This document shows positions 8,700 through 18,030 of a stretch of 64,000 nt of DNA, one piece after another. Position 1 is the first letter of the stretch. Each line of letters opens with the position of its first letter. Source of the DNA: 39-52-133 sp035531075 (GTDB lineage Bacteria; Pseudomonadota; Gammaproteobacteria; Burkholderiales; Gallionellaceae); contig DATKTO010000040.1 in the NCBI GenBank assembly GCA_035531075.1, forward strand, positions 62,001 through 126,000, given 5' to 3'. The notes below the pieces were generated by a model, which worked only from the letters and a program-made list of their open reading frames with translations, was not told the DNA's origin and made no database searches. The position numbers and the translations under genes are program-made.

Positions 8700-11600
8700 T
8701 GCTATCCAGACTCGTAGAATTTTCCCTGACCCAGCGCCTGCTGGTTCTCGTCATTACCCTGATGGTCATTGGTGCAGGCATCGTGTCGTTTCGCGATCTG
8801 CCGATCGACGCCTTTCCGGACGTTTCTTCCACCCAGGTAAAGCTCATCATGAAGGCGCCGGGCATGACGCCGGAAGAGGTGGAGACACGCATCGTGGCGC
8901 CGATAGAAGTGGAAATGCTGGGCATTCCAAATCAGCGAATTCTGCGCTCCGTGTCCAAATACGCGATTGCCGATATCACCATCGATTTTTTTGACGGCAC
9001 GGACATTTACTGGGCACGCCAGCAGGTTGCGGAGCGTCTGAATAATGTGCTGCGCGATCTGCCGCCAGGAACAGGTGGAGGACTGGCCCCCATAACCACG
9101 CCGCTGGGCGAGATGTTCATGTTTACCGTGGAGGGCGATGACTACACTCTGGAGCAACGCCGCACCCTGCTAGACTGGACCATACGTCCGGTTCTGCGCA
9201 CTCTGCCCGGTGTGGCCGATGTGAACTCACTCGGCGGACTGGCGCGCAGTTTTGAGGTGGTGCCCGATCACACCGCAATGGCGGCACTCAATCTCAGCAT
9301 GAAAATGCTGCAGGAAGCGCTGGAGGCCAATAATAGCAACGACGGTGCCGGACGTCTCACCGACGGCGACGAGGCTTTGCTGGTGCGTACCGAGGGCAGT
9401 ATCAAGAACATGCAGGATGTGCGCAATATTGTTATCGCCAGCCCGCACGGCAGTCCGATCCGGGTGGGTGATGTGGCGCAGGTGCGCATCGGCAGCCTTA
9501 CCCGTAACGGCGTAGTAACCCAGGATGGGCGGGGTGAAGCCGTGGAAGGCTTGGTGCTGGGCCTGCGCGGGGCGAATGCGCAGAAGGTGGTGGAAGGCGT
9601 GCGCGCCAGGCTGGCGGAGCTCGCACCGATGCTGCCGCCGGGCGTGACCACCAAAGTATTTTATGATCGCGGCAGTCTGGTTGAACGCGCCGTGGGCACG
9701 GTGTCCAAGGCGCTGTTTGAGGCGATTGTGCTGGTGCTGGTACTGCTGGTGCTGTTTCTGGGAAATTTGCGTGCAGCCCTGGTGGTGGCGATAACGCTTC
9801 CATTGGCGGTGCTCATCACCTTTATTTTGATGCAGCAGGCCGGCATGTCCGCCAACCTGATGAGTCTCGGCGGGCTGGCAATCGCAATCGGCATGCTGGT
9901 GGATGCTGCAGTGGTGGTGGTGGAGAATATCGTGTCGCACCTGTCCCATGGTAAAAATTCCGGGTCGCAAGATAAAAACCCCGAAAAACTCGCCTATCTG
10001 CACATCGTGTTTCGCTCGGTCAAGGAGGTTGTCACTCCCGTTGCGGCGGGTGTCGCCATCATCATCATCGTGTTTCTGCCGCTGCTGACCCTGCAGGGGC
10101 TGGAGGGAAAATTATTCATTCCGGTCGCGATGACCATCGTGTTTGCACTGGGCGCTTCACTGCTGTTGTCCCTGACCGTCATTCCGACGCTCGCTTCGTT
10201 TGTACTCAAGGCGGGCGCGCACAGCGAGCCGTGGTTGGTGCGCAAGGCCAATGCGCTGTACGAGCCCGCGTTAAACTGGGCGCTGTGTAATGTGCGCATG
10301 GTGCTGATTGCCGCCGCTGTTGCACTGCTGCTGACCGTGGTTGTCTATATGCAGATAGGCAAGACTTTCATGCCCACCATGGACGAGGGTGACGTGATTG
10401 TAGGTATCGAAAAAATACCCTCTATCAGTCTTGAGCAAACCGCAGCGCTGGACCTGAAAATTCACCAGGCCATCATGAGCCAGATACCCGAGGTGAAGGG
10501 CATCGTGGCGCGCGCCGGTGCCGATGAGCTTGGTCTCGACCCGATGGGGCTGAACCAGACCGACACCTTTCTGGTGCTCAAACCCATGCCGGAATGGCGT
10601 GAAAAAAACAAGGAGTGGCTGCTGGACGAACTGCGCAAGGTGCTCGACCAGCTGCCGGGTTTTTCCTACAGCTTTACGCAACCCATCGACATGCGCGTGC
10701 AGGAAATGATTGTCGGGGCACGCGGTGACGTGGTGATTAAGATTTTCGGCACGGATTTACGCCTGCTCAATGAAATTGGCGGGCAGTTGGTCAAGGTGCT
10801 GAAGGGGGTCAGGGGCAGCGAGGATGCCTACACCACGGAGAACAGTGGTGTGCAGTATTACCGCGTGGCTATCGACCGCTTGGCGGCCGGGCGTATGGGA
10901 CTGAGCGTAGCCGACATCGGCAACGCACTGCGCAGCCAGGTTGAGGGGCAGCGGGTCGGCACGGTGATCGAGGAAGGACGCCGCACACCGTTGCTGCTGC
11001 GGGGCGCGCAATCTGTCCAGCAATCTCCTGCGCTGTTTGCCGCACTGACCCTGCCACTGGAAAATGGACACAGCGTGCCGCTGTCGGTGGTGGCGAAACT
11101 GGAACGGGTGGATGGGCCGGTCAAGGTGGATCGCGAAAATAGCCAGCGCATGGTCGTGGTGCAAACCAATGTGCGTAACCGCGATCTGGTCGGGTTTGTG
11201 GAAGACGCCAAGGCGGCAGCGGCACAGCAGCTTCAGCTGCCCGCGGGCTACCGCATGACGTGGGGCGGACAGTTTGAGAACCAGCAGCGCGCCGCGGCGA
11301 GGCTCACGGTGGTGGTGCCCATCGCGCTCGGCCTGATCTTCATGTTGCTGTTCGCCACTTTCGGCTCGGTGCGCCAGGCCGTGCTGGTGCTGACCAACGT
11401 GCCATTTGCGCTGATCGGTGGGGTGTTTGCGCTGTGGATCAGCGGCGAATACATGTCGGTTCCGGCTTCGGTCGGATTTATCGCACTGCTGGGCATTGCG
11501 GTGCTGAATGGCGTGGTGATGGTGTCCTATTTCAATCAGCTGCACAGCGAGGGCCTGGATATCACGCGCGTGGTTACCGAAGGCGCCAAGCGCCGGCTGC

Positions 11601-11800
11601 GCCCGGTGCTGATGACGGCGAGCATCACTGCGTTCGGCCTGTTGCCTTTGCTGTTTGCCACGGGGCCCGGCTCGGAAATCCAGAAGCCGCTTGCCATCGT
11701 GGTGATTGGCGGTTTAATCAGCTCGACGCTGCTGACGCTGATCATGCTGCCTATCCTGTACCGGCGTTTCGGTATTGAATCTGATCGGAAAAATACATGA
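8699..11800 (+). CDS. Heavy-metal efflux RND pump (CzcA/CusA family)
   Basis: A 1033-residue inner-membrane proton/metal antiporter. N-terminal motif FRDLPIDAFPDVSSTQV, two large periplasmic loops, twelve expected membrane segments and the segment-4 motif with the proton-relay Asp in VDAAVVVVEN mark the HME branch of the RND superfamily. GKTFMPTMDEGDVIV and IDMRVQEMIVGARGDV are also typical of metal pumps. The start ATG at 8699 shares its A with the adaptor stop codon. It is followed by a DUF3240 gene and an outer-membrane factor, each overlapping by 4 bp, forming a complete tripartite system. I cannot decide between divalent (Zn/Co/Cd) and monovalent (Cu/Ag) metal. Confidence 0.93.
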   Translation: MLSRLVEFSLTQRLLVLVITLMVIGAGIVSFRDLPIDAFPDVSSTQVKLIMKAPGMTPEEVETRIVAPIEVEMLGIPNQRILRSVSKYAIADITIDFFDGTDIYWARQQVAERLNNVLRDLPPGTGGGLAPITTPLGEMFMFTVEGDDYTLEQRRTLLDWTIRPVLRTLPGVADVNSLGGLARSFEVVPDHTAMAALNLSMKMLQEALEANNSNDGAGRLTDGDEALLVRTEGSIKNMQDVRNIVIASPHGSPIRVGDVAQVRIGSLTRNGVVTQDGRGEAVEGLVLGLRGANAQKVVEGVRARLAELAPMLPPGVTTKVFYDRGSLVERAVGTVSKALFEAIVLVLVLLVLFLGNLRAALVVAITLPLAVLITFILMQQAGMSANLMSLGGLAIAIGMLVDAAVVVVENIVSHLSHGKNSGSQDKNPEKLAYLHIVFRSVKEVVTPVAAGVAIIIIVFLPLLTLQGLEGKLFIPVAMTIVFALGASLLLSLTVIPTLASFVLKAGAHSEPWLVRKANALYEPALNWALCNVRMVLIAAAVALLLTVVVYMQIGKTFMPTMDEGDVIVGIEKIPSISLEQTAALDLKIHQAIMSQIPEVKGIVARAGADELGLDPMGLNQTDTFLVLKPMPEWREKNKEWLLDELRKVLDQLPGFSYSFTQPIDMRVQEMIVGARGDVVIKIFGTDLRLLNEIGGQLVKVLKGVRGSEDAYTTENSGVQYYRVAIDRLAAGRMGLSVADIGNALRSQVEGQRVGTVIEEGRRTPLLLRGAQSVQQSPALFAALTLPLENGHSVPLSVVAKLERVDGPVKVDRENSQRMVVVQTNVRNRDLVGFVEDAKAAAAQQLQLPAGYRMTWGGQFENQQRAAARLTVVVPIALGLIFMLLFATFGSVRQAVLVLTNVPFALIGGVFALWISGEYMSVPASVGFIALLGIAVLNGVVMVSYFNQLHSEGLDITRVVTEGAKRRLRPVLMTASITAFGLLPLLFATGPGSEIQKPLAIVVIGGLISSTLLTLIMLPILYRRFGIESDRKNT

Positions 11801-12111
11801 ATGAATTACTTGATTGTTGTCTGACACTGGTTTGTCACAAGTCGCTGGAAGAGCGGTTGGTCGATCATCTGCTGGGGCATCCGGAATGGGTGGATGGCTT
11901 TTCAGTCTGCCAGATAGAAGGGCATAGCCTGAAAGAACATCTCCCCAGCATGCTGGAGCAGGTGCGCGGCCGTTCGCAGCGTGTTGAAATCCGTTGTGTG
12001 ATGAATCAGCAGCATGCGCAGGCTTTACTTGTTCATCTCAAGACGCGTGAAGCAACCAGCGAAATTGCCTACTGGATTACACCGGTGCTCGAATACGGGA
12101 GGCTGGCATGA
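11797..12111 (+). CDS. DUF3240 family protein (PII/CutA-like fold)
   Basis: A 104-residue cytoplasmic protein with no signal or membrane segment. It belongs to the DUF3240 family found in CzcCBA-type operons, with a ferredoxin-like small-protein pattern (start DCCLTLVCHKSLEERLVDHLL, end IAYWITPVLEYGRLA). ATGA overlaps tie it to the pump gene before it and the channel gene after it. Members resemble PII and CutA and may sense or buffer metal in the cytoplasm, which has not been shown for this one. Confidence 0.75.
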   Translation: MNELLDCCLTLVCHKSLEERLVDHLLGHPEWVDGFSVCQIEGHSLKEHLPSMLEQVRGRSQRVEIRCVMNQQHAQALLVHLKTREATSEIAYWITPVLEYGRLA

Positions 12112-13364
12112 AGCATTTTCTCCTGACTGCAGCAATGCTGCTGCTGGCTGCCGCAGAAGCTGCTGAAATCGATTTTCAGGATCTGCCGCCCGCGGCCCAG
12201 GTGGAGGCTGCGTTGGGCAACCACATTGACGTACTGAGCGCGGGCAAAACCGTTCAGGTGGAACAGGCCAATCAGCGCAAATGGGACAGCGGCAGCTATG
12301 AATTCAATCTGCGCGCGGGCAGTTCGCAGCGAAAAATCACGACGACCGGGCAGGAGCTCAGGGAATGGGATGTGGCAATCGAGCGTCCTTTGCGCCTGCC
12401 AAACAAGGTTTTTCTGGATAGCGATATCGGCGCAGAAGGGGTCAGCCGCGCTGAGTTTGCATTGGGCGACGCGCGTCATGAAGCGGCTCGTTTGCTGCTG
12501 CATCTGTGGTTTAACTGGCAGCGCGAGCAGGCAACTTTAGTTCAATTTAACCAACAGGTTGACATTCTTGCGCAGCAGGCAGGAATGACTGAGAAACGCA
12601 TGCGCGCAGGGGATGCGCCGAAGATGGAGCTGAATCAGGCGCAAGCCGCGGCTGCACAGGCCGGTGTGTCCTTGCAGCAAGCCAGCATGCGTGTGCAGCT
12701 TGCCACCAGTGCGTTGCTTCGTCCCTTCCCTGAGCTGATATTGCCAGCCCGGGTCTTGATGGCCGTGCCGCAGCCTGTTCCAAATGATCTGGGCTACTGG
12801 CAACAGCAGGTGATGTCAGATAATCATGAGCTGCAGATGGTGCAGTCTGAAAATCGCTTGCAGCAGATACTGGCAAAGCGCAACAGCGCAGACAGAGTAC
12901 CTGACCCCACCGTAGGGCTGCGTTACTCCAGCGAAAAGGCGGGTGAAGAAAAGGTTGTCGGGGTGTTCGTCTCGGTACCCATTTCTTTCGGCTTGCGTGG
13001 CGTTAATTATGAAATAGCGCAACACCGTGCAGAAATGGCAAGTAACCGCGAAATCTTCACCCGGCGCCGCCTTGAAGGGGATGTCTATGCGGCCCATACG
13101 CAGGCGGTCAGCAGTTATCTGGTCTGGCAACAGGCGCAGGAGGCGGCGCGCAGCGTGCGCGAGAATGCGGAACTGGTTGCGAGGGCGTACAGCCTGGGCG
13201 AGAGCAGTCTGACTGATGTGCTGAATGCACGACGCCTGTCACTGGAATCCAGTCTGGCTGCCAGCGTGGCGCAGCTGGACGCAAATGAAGCCCGTTACCG
13301 CTTGTTGCTGGATGCGCACCAGCTGTGGCCGCTGGAAAAACACGGGGGAGAAGCGAAGAAGTAA
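12108..13364 (+). CDS. TolC-family outer membrane factor (CzcC-like)
   Basis: A 418-residue outer-membrane channel with a clear signal peptide (residues 1-18, LLLAAAEA). It has two repeats of long helical hairpins typical of the family (QQVDILAQQAGMTEKRMRAGDAPKMELNQAQ near 150; ARAYSLGESSLTDVLNARR near 365). It completes the adaptor-pump-channel complex that moves metal from periplasm or cytoplasm to the outside. The start overlaps the DUF3240 stop (ATGA). It converges on the porin gene 33 bp downstream. Confidence 0.9.
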   Translation: MKHFLLTAAMLLLAAAEAAEIDFQDLPPAAQVEAALGNHIDVLSAGKTVQVEQANQRKWDSGSYEFNLRAGSSQRKITTTGQELREWDVAIERPLRLPNKVFLDSDIGAEGVSRAEFALGDARHEAARLLLHLWFNWQREQATLVQFNQQVDILAQQAGMTEKRMRAGDAPKMELNQAQAAAAQAGVSLQQASMRVQLATSALLRPFPELILPARVLMAVPQPVPNDLGYWQQQVMSDNHELQMVQSENRLQQILAKRNSADRVPDPTVGLRYSSEKAGEEKVVGVFVSVPISFGLRGVNYEIAQHRAEMASNREIFTRRRLEGDVYAAHTQAVSSYLVWQQAQEAARSVRENAELVARAYSLGESSLTDVLNARRLSLESSLAASVAQLDANEARYRLLLDAHQLWPLEKHGGEAKK

Positions 13365-13397
13365 TGCTTTTTCCTCTATCGAATTCTTCCCCGTGAT

Positions 13398-14693
13398 TTA
13401 GAATGCTGCTTCGGTACGCATACCCAGCCACCATGTTTTGTCCTGCGTAATATCCTTGCTGTGATTTTGCAGGTATTGCACGAAAGGCTGCACGGTGAAC
13501 CCGGGCAGCGCGCGATAGCGATAGCCCAGTTCAAATGATTTTTCGGAATACACCGTATTGCCCGAGGCAATGCGATATTTATCGCTGTTTCGTTCCTGCG
13601 CATAGGCAATGCCAAGCTCATCCTGTTCGCGCCCCGGGAAGACTGCCGCAAATACCAGGCCTGCACTCAGCGCAAGATCGAATTGCGAGGTATCGCCTTC
13701 GGTTCTCCCTATGCGAAAAAAACCGCTGATCTGTTCTTCATGGGAGCCCGCTTTATATTTCAGCACTTTTTCCAGCATGGCATAAGCGCCGCTGCTCACT
13801 CTTTGCACAGGCTTGCCGCTGGCGTCCACATCCAGAATGTCGTCGAAGCGCGTGGTGTATTGCCACACGCCGAATGCCAGCTTGTTGTTGTGCGCATTTT
13901 TAGGCAGACCAAGCGGGATGCCGCCCTCAATCACATTCAGTGCGCCATCGCCTTCGTCGAACTTTATATGAGTACCCTGCGGATTGTTGGGATCTCCAGG
14001 TACGCCGTCCAGCGTGATGGCCTGTACGTAATAGCCAGGGGCAGGCTCCGTCTTCACACGCAGCGCAATGGATGAGGTGGGGAATACAGAAGGCCCGTTC
14101 TTGCCGGTGCCAGCCAGTTCGGCGCTCATGCCAAAAGTCGGGTGCATGAACATGGCGGCCGATTCCGTGGTATAGAACTCTGCGTTTAAATCGTACAGTC
14201 CGCCCAGCACTGAAACGCGGCCATCGAGAAATGTTTCCTGCAGCCATGCCTGAAATATCTTGGTGGTGTTGCCATTTGCCGGCGTTTCAATATTGTCCAC
14301 ACCGTGCGGCAGGCGGTCGCTGTGTGCGCCGGGCTTGTCGCCGCGGTTACTGATCACATGAAGAAAGGCGGTGGTGTCTTTGCCTCCCGTGATCTTTTCA
14401 AAATCGAGTTTCAGCTTGATATCAAGATTATCAAGGCCGTAGATTCGTTCCCTTTCTACCGCGGTATTGTTAAGCAAGTCCAGTTTATAGACCACCTGCA
14501 AGTCATAACCTTTGGCAAACATCGCGCTACGTCTCCCGCGCCAGTCGCCGAACAGGGTATCGCTGTAATGTTCCATATCAGCTTTTTCAGCGGGGTAAGG
14601 TGCTGTGGGAATTTCCTCAGGGTCGGTTTCGGCTGCAATGGCAGGCAGGCTAAGAATGAGAAGTATTAAAGAGGTGCAAACCGGAATCTTCAT
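13398..14693 (-). CDS. OprB-family carbohydrate-selective porin
   Basis: A 431-residue outer-membrane beta-barrel. It has a signal peptide (LILLILSLPAIAAE), the OprB start pattern (DTLFGDWRGRRSAMFAKGYDLQVVYK), long alternating strands and a C-terminal Phe as expected of an assembled barrel. The family name comes from glucose porins, but in a lithotroph the solute is uncertain. The gene is divergent from nasA across a 370-bp region with NtrC-like sites, so a link to nitrogen-compound uptake is possible but not shown. Confidence 0.85.
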   Translation of the reverse strand: MKIPVCTSLILLILSLPAIAAETDPEEIPTAPYPAEKADMEHYSDTLFGDWRGRRSAMFAKGYDLQVVYKLDLLNNTAVERERIYGLDNLDIKLKLDFEKITGGKDTTAFLHVISNRGDKPGAHSDRLPHGVDNIETPANGNTTKIFQAWLQETFLDGRVSVLGGLYDLNAEFYTTESAAMFMHPTFGMSAELAGTGKNGPSVFPTSSIALRVKTEPAPGYYVQAITLDGVPGDPNNPQGTHIKFDEGDGALNVIEGGIPLGLPKNAHNNKLAFGVWQYTTRFDDILDVDASGKPVQRVSSGAYAMLEKVLKYKAGSHEEQISGFFRIGRTEGDTSQFDLALSAGLVFAAVFPGREQDELGIAYAQERNSDKYRIASGNTVYSEKSFELGYRYRALPGFTVQPFVQYLQNHSKDITQDKTWWLGMRTEAAF

Positions 14694-14926
14694 CTATATG
14701 CCTGCTAATTAAAGAAATGCACCTGATTTAAAAAGTTGCAGTGACACGCCTTGAGCGCGGATCGGCGCAAGCAGCATTCACTAAACGATATTTTAACTTA
14801 CCGTTAACATCATGTTGCAGACATTCGCGGTGGAATAATTTACTTTGGCTCGTTACCTGGGTTGAATTCAGATTTGTCCTGCAATTGTAGACTTACAACA
14901 ATTGAATGAATGCGCCAGTGGTTGCA

Positions 14927-14947
14927 TGCACCAAATCGCATGCACCA
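14927..14947 (+). promoter_or_regulatory. Tandem NtrC-like half-sites upstream of nasA
   Basis: TGCACCA occurs twice in direct orientation with a 14-bp period, about 120-135 bp before the expected sigma-54 transcription start. The same half-site is present before nirB and the transporter operon but not before the sulfide oxidoreductase gene. Binding by NtrC is inferred. Confidence 0.5.
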
Positions 14948-15036
14948 ATCGCTTGCAGATGCACAGATAGCACGCATCGCATTTTTTGAAAGGAGGTTAT
15001 AAATTTTAACCTATTGTTTCATCTAAAATTAATATC

Positions 15037-15052
15037 TGGCATGCGTATTGCT
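15037..15052 (+). promoter_or_regulatory. Sigma-54 promoter of nasA
   Basis: TGGCAT-N5-TTGCT with GG and GC at the -24/-12 spacing of sigma-54 promoters. The expected start is near 15062-15063, directly at the nasA ATG (15064), which would give an almost leaderless mRNA. Confidence 0.65.
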
Positions 15053-15063
15053 TGGTAAGCTGC

Positions 15064-17781
15064 ATGAGAAAAAATACCAGGCAAGAAATCAAGGATGCCA
15101 CGGAAGACATACGGTCAACGTGCTGTTACTGCGGCGTCGGCTGTGGCGTCATTATCAGCGCAGCGGCGGGTAAAATTACCGGCGTGCGCGGCGACCCCGA
15201 TCATCCGGCCAATTTCGGACGCTTGTGCACCAAGGGCGCGAATTTACACCTGACGGCACGTGAGGAGATGCGCGCCTTGCATCCCGAACTGCGCAACAGG
15301 CGCGGCGAAGCGCGCCAGCGTGTCAGCTGGGATGAGGCGCTCGACACGGCGGCGGACAGGTTTGCGGACATCATTAAAAAGCATGGTCCGGACGCGGTAG
15401 GCTTCTATATATCGGGACAACTGCTGACCGAAGACTATTACGTTTTCAATAAGCTGGCCAAGGGCTTGATCGGCACCAATAACATCGACAGCAATTCGCG
15501 CCTGTGCATGTCCTCTGCGGTCAGCGCATACAAGGCGACGCTGGGGGCAGATGCGCCACCGGGGTGTTATGAGGATATCGATCACGCAGGCTGCATCTTC
15601 ATCGCGGGTTCAAACACGGCTTACGCGCACCCGATCCTGTTTCGCCGCATCGAGGACGCGCGCAGCAAAAATCCCGATCTGAAGTTAATAGTAGTTGATC
15701 CGCGCCGCACGGATACCGCCTGTGCGGCGGATCTGCATCTGGCGATTTTGCCCGGCACCGATGTGGTGCTGTTCAACGCCATGCTGCATGTGATGCTGTG
15801 GGAAGGCTGGTGCGACCTTGCTTATATCGCGGCACATACCGAGGGTTTTGACGAGCTCAAGGCGACGGTGCGCGAATTTACACCGCAACATGCGGCAACT
15901 ATTTGTGGTATCGCGGCAGAAGACATTGTGCGCGCTGCGCAATGGTTTGCCACCTCGAAAGCCACACTGTCCATGTATTGCCAGGGGCTGAACCAGTCGG
16001 TGCAAGGCACGCATAAAAACACCGCCCTGATTAATTTGCATCTTGCCACCGCGCACATTGGCCGCGCTGGCGCCGCGCCGCTGTCGCTTACCGGTCAGCC
16101 CAATGCAATGGGGGGGAGGGAGGTGGGCGGCATGGCCAATCTGCTGTCCGCGCATCGCGATATGGCAAATCCGGAGCACCGTGCCGAGGTGGCCAAGTTG
16201 TGGGGAGTCGTAGATGTTCCGGCGCAGGCCGGCAAGACCGCAGTGGAGATGTTTGAGGCGGTGCGCAGTGGCGAGATCAAGGCATTGTGGATCGCGTGCA
16301 CCAATCCGGCGCAGTCCATGCCCGATCTGAAACTTGTGATCGAGGCGCTAAACGCAGCCGAGTTTGTGGTGGTGCAGGACGCGTTTCGCGCTACCGATAC
16401 GGCGGCCTTTGCAGATGTGCTGCTGCCTGCCTGCACATGGGGCGAGAAGGAGGGCACGGTGACGAACTCCGAGCGTTGCATTTCGCGCGTGCGTGCGGCG
16501 GTGCCCCCGCTTGGCGAGTCGCGGAATGACTGGAAGATTGCGGTGGATTTTGCGCGGCGCCTGGCCGGGAGAGTGGGTAAACCCGGGCTGCTGAATTTTA
16601 CCGACACAGAATCCATATTCAATGAACACCGCGCCTCCACAGCAGGCCGCGATCTCGATATCGGCGGCCTGAGCTATGCGTTGCTGGAAAATGCCGGCCC
16701 GCAGCAGTGGCCGATGCCGCAGGGAACGGCACAGGGCTTGAAGCGTTTGTATGCCGATGGCATTTTCCCCACTGCCAGCGGGCGTGCAAAACTTGTCAGC
16801 GCAAAATATGTGCCGGTTGCCGAGGACATCAGCGCGCGTTATCCGCTGCATCTCAATACGGGCCGCTTGCGCGACCAGTGGCACGGCATGAGCCGCACCG
16901 GCACGCTCGGGCGCCTGTTCAGCCACGTGGAAGAGCCGCTGCTGGCGATGCATGCCGCGGACATGGCGCGGCGCAGTCTGAGTGACGGCGACATTGTCCA
17001 GCTCAGCGGTCGCCGCGGAAAGTTAGCGCTGCGTGTGGAAGCCTCGGCCGAGATGCGTGCCGGGCAAACCTTTATGCCGATGCACTGGGGCAGCCAGTTT
17101 ATGAGTGGTTTGGGCGTGAACGCATTGACAGCCCATGATTATGATCCCATCTCCAGGCAGCCAGAGTTGAAACATGCCGCAGTGCAAGTGGCAAAGCTCG
17201 ATTTGCCGTGGCAGATGGTTGCAATGCGCAAGGGACATGCGCTGCGGCGCATGTCGTGCTTGCAGCCGCTGCTGAAAAATTTCGAATATGCGGCACTGGG
17301 TTTGTTTGGCCGGGATGAAGAACTGGTGGTGCTGCGCGCGGCCCATGCGCTGGCGGTTCCAGACGAGCTGCTGGCCGAGATTGATGCGATTCTGGGACTC
17401 GATGCTGCAGCCGAGGTGATGCAATATCGCGATGCGAAGCGCGGCATTTGCAAGCGCGCATTGATGGAAGAGGGCAGGCTGCTGGGGGTGCGCCTGACCG
17501 GTGAAACCGTGGCGCGTGACTGGCTGAAGGAAATCATCGCGCAGGGCGGCGATGCAGAATCATTGCGTCCCTGGCTGTTCGCTCCGTTGAGCGCGCCACC
17601 GGCAGGGCAGATACAACGTGGCCGTATTGTGTGTAATTGTCTGGACGTGTCAGAACTGGAAATTATGACCGAGTTTGGGCGCGGTCTCGATCTGCCTGCA
17701 ATACAGTCCAGATTGAAATGCGGCACGGAATGCGGCTCCTGTATGCCCGAACTGAAACGGCTGGTCGCACAACCCGGATAG
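15064..17781 (+). CDS. nasA: Assimilatory nitrate reductase, catalytic subunit
   Basis: A 905-residue cytoplasmic molybdoenzyme reducing nitrate to nitrite. N-terminal [4Fe-4S] ligands are Cys20, Cys23, Cys27 and Cys55. The central part is the Mo-bisMGD domain, with a likely Mo-binding Cys in NSRLCMSSA. The molybdopterin dinucleotide-binding domain is near 580-710. A C-terminal bacterioferritin-associated-ferredoxin-like [2Fe-2S] domain (CNC ... CGTECGSC, last ~55 residues) marks the assimilatory NasA type. No Tat signal is present. The ATG at 15064 was chosen over a TTG at 15052; neither has a ribosome site. It is followed by nirB and nirD, which take nitrite to ammonium. Confidence 0.95.
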   Translation: MRKNTRQEIKDATEDIRSTCCYCGVGCGVIISAAAGKITGVRGDPDHPANFGRLCTKGANLHLTAREEMRALHPELRNRRGEARQRVSWDEALDTAADRFADIIKKHGPDAVGFYISGQLLTEDYYVFNKLAKGLIGTNNIDSNSRLCMSSAVSAYKATLGADAPPGCYEDIDHAGCIFIAGSNTAYAHPILFRRIEDARSKNPDLKLIVVDPRRTDTACAADLHLAILPGTDVVLFNAMLHVMLWEGWCDLAYIAAHTEGFDELKATVREFTPQHAATICGIAAEDIVRAAQWFATSKATLSMYCQGLNQSVQGTHKNTALINLHLATAHIGRAGAAPLSLTGQPNAMGGREVGGMANLLSAHRDMANPEHRAEVAKLWGVVDVPAQAGKTAVEMFEAVRSGEIKALWIACTNPAQSMPDLKLVIEALNAAEFVVVQDAFRATDTAAFADVLLPACTWGEKEGTVTNSERCISRVRAAVPPLGESRNDWKIAVDFARRLAGRVGKPGLLNFTDTESIFNEHRASTAGRDLDIGGLSYALLENAGPQQWPMPQGTAQGLKRLYADGIFPTASGRAKLVSAKYVPVAEDISARYPLHLNTGRLRDQWHGMSRTGTLGRLFSHVEEPLLAMHAADMARRSLSDGDIVQLSGRRGKLALRVEASAEMRAGQTFMPMHWGSQFMSGLGVNALTAHDYDPISRQPELKHAAVQVAKLDLPWQMVAMRKGHALRRMSCLQPLLKNFEYAALGLFGRDEELVVLRAAHALAVPDELLAEIDAILGLDAAAEVMQYRDAKRGICKRALMEEGRLLGVRLTGETVARDWLKEIIAQGGDAESLRPWLFAPLSAPPAGQIQRGRIVCNCLDVSELEIMTEFGRGLDLPAIQSRLKCGTECGSCMPELKRLVAQPG

Positions 17782-18030
17782 AAATGTCCGATGCACCGAT
17801 GTTGTGAGCGATGCGTTGCGCGGCTCACCGTTCAGGTGCATGCAGCATTTGCACTGCACCATAACTTGGCGTGGCTGTTCTGCCAGTTCTTTGTGCAATT
17901 AAAATACTAAATAAATACATATGGATAAGATGTTGTCTGTAGGCTGGCACCAATATTGCTCAGGTATGTTCAGGTAGAAAGTTTTAGGCGGCGACATGCT
18001 GCAAACTATTTGAAATTCAGGAGACGCAGA
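17782..18030. promoter_or_regulatory. nasA-nirB intergenic region with NtrC-like sites
   Basis: This 249-bp gap holds TGCACC at 17792-17797, GGTGCA at 17835-17840 and TGCACCA at 17855-17861, then the sigma-54 promoter. The sites lie about 110-175 bp before the expected start, a normal enhancer distance. A weak 6-bp hairpin (17804-17828) has no U-run. Confidence 0.55.
17945..17960 (+). promoter_or_regulatory. Sigma-54 promoter of nirBD
   Basis: TGGCAC-N5-TTGCT matches the sigma-54 consensus at both elements with correct spacing. The expected start is near 17971, leaving a ~60-nt leader before nirB. Confidence 0.8.

Larger units (their letters stand above)
14694..15063. promoter_or_regulatory. 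Regulatory region between OprB porin and nasA
   Basis: About 370 bp between divergent genes. It holds two TGCACCA half-sites (14927-14933 and 14941-14947), as seen in NtrC-type sites, placed 90-110 bp before a sigma-54 promoter match. It also holds an SD-like AGGAGG (14991-14996) overlapping a palindrome AGGTTA-N7-TAACCT (14994-15012). No ORF of note. Confidence 0.6.

Noticed and set aside
17956..18030. Longer NirB start at 17956.
   Set aside because: It would begin upstream of the expected sigma-54 transcription start, and the ATG at 18031 has AGGAG before it.
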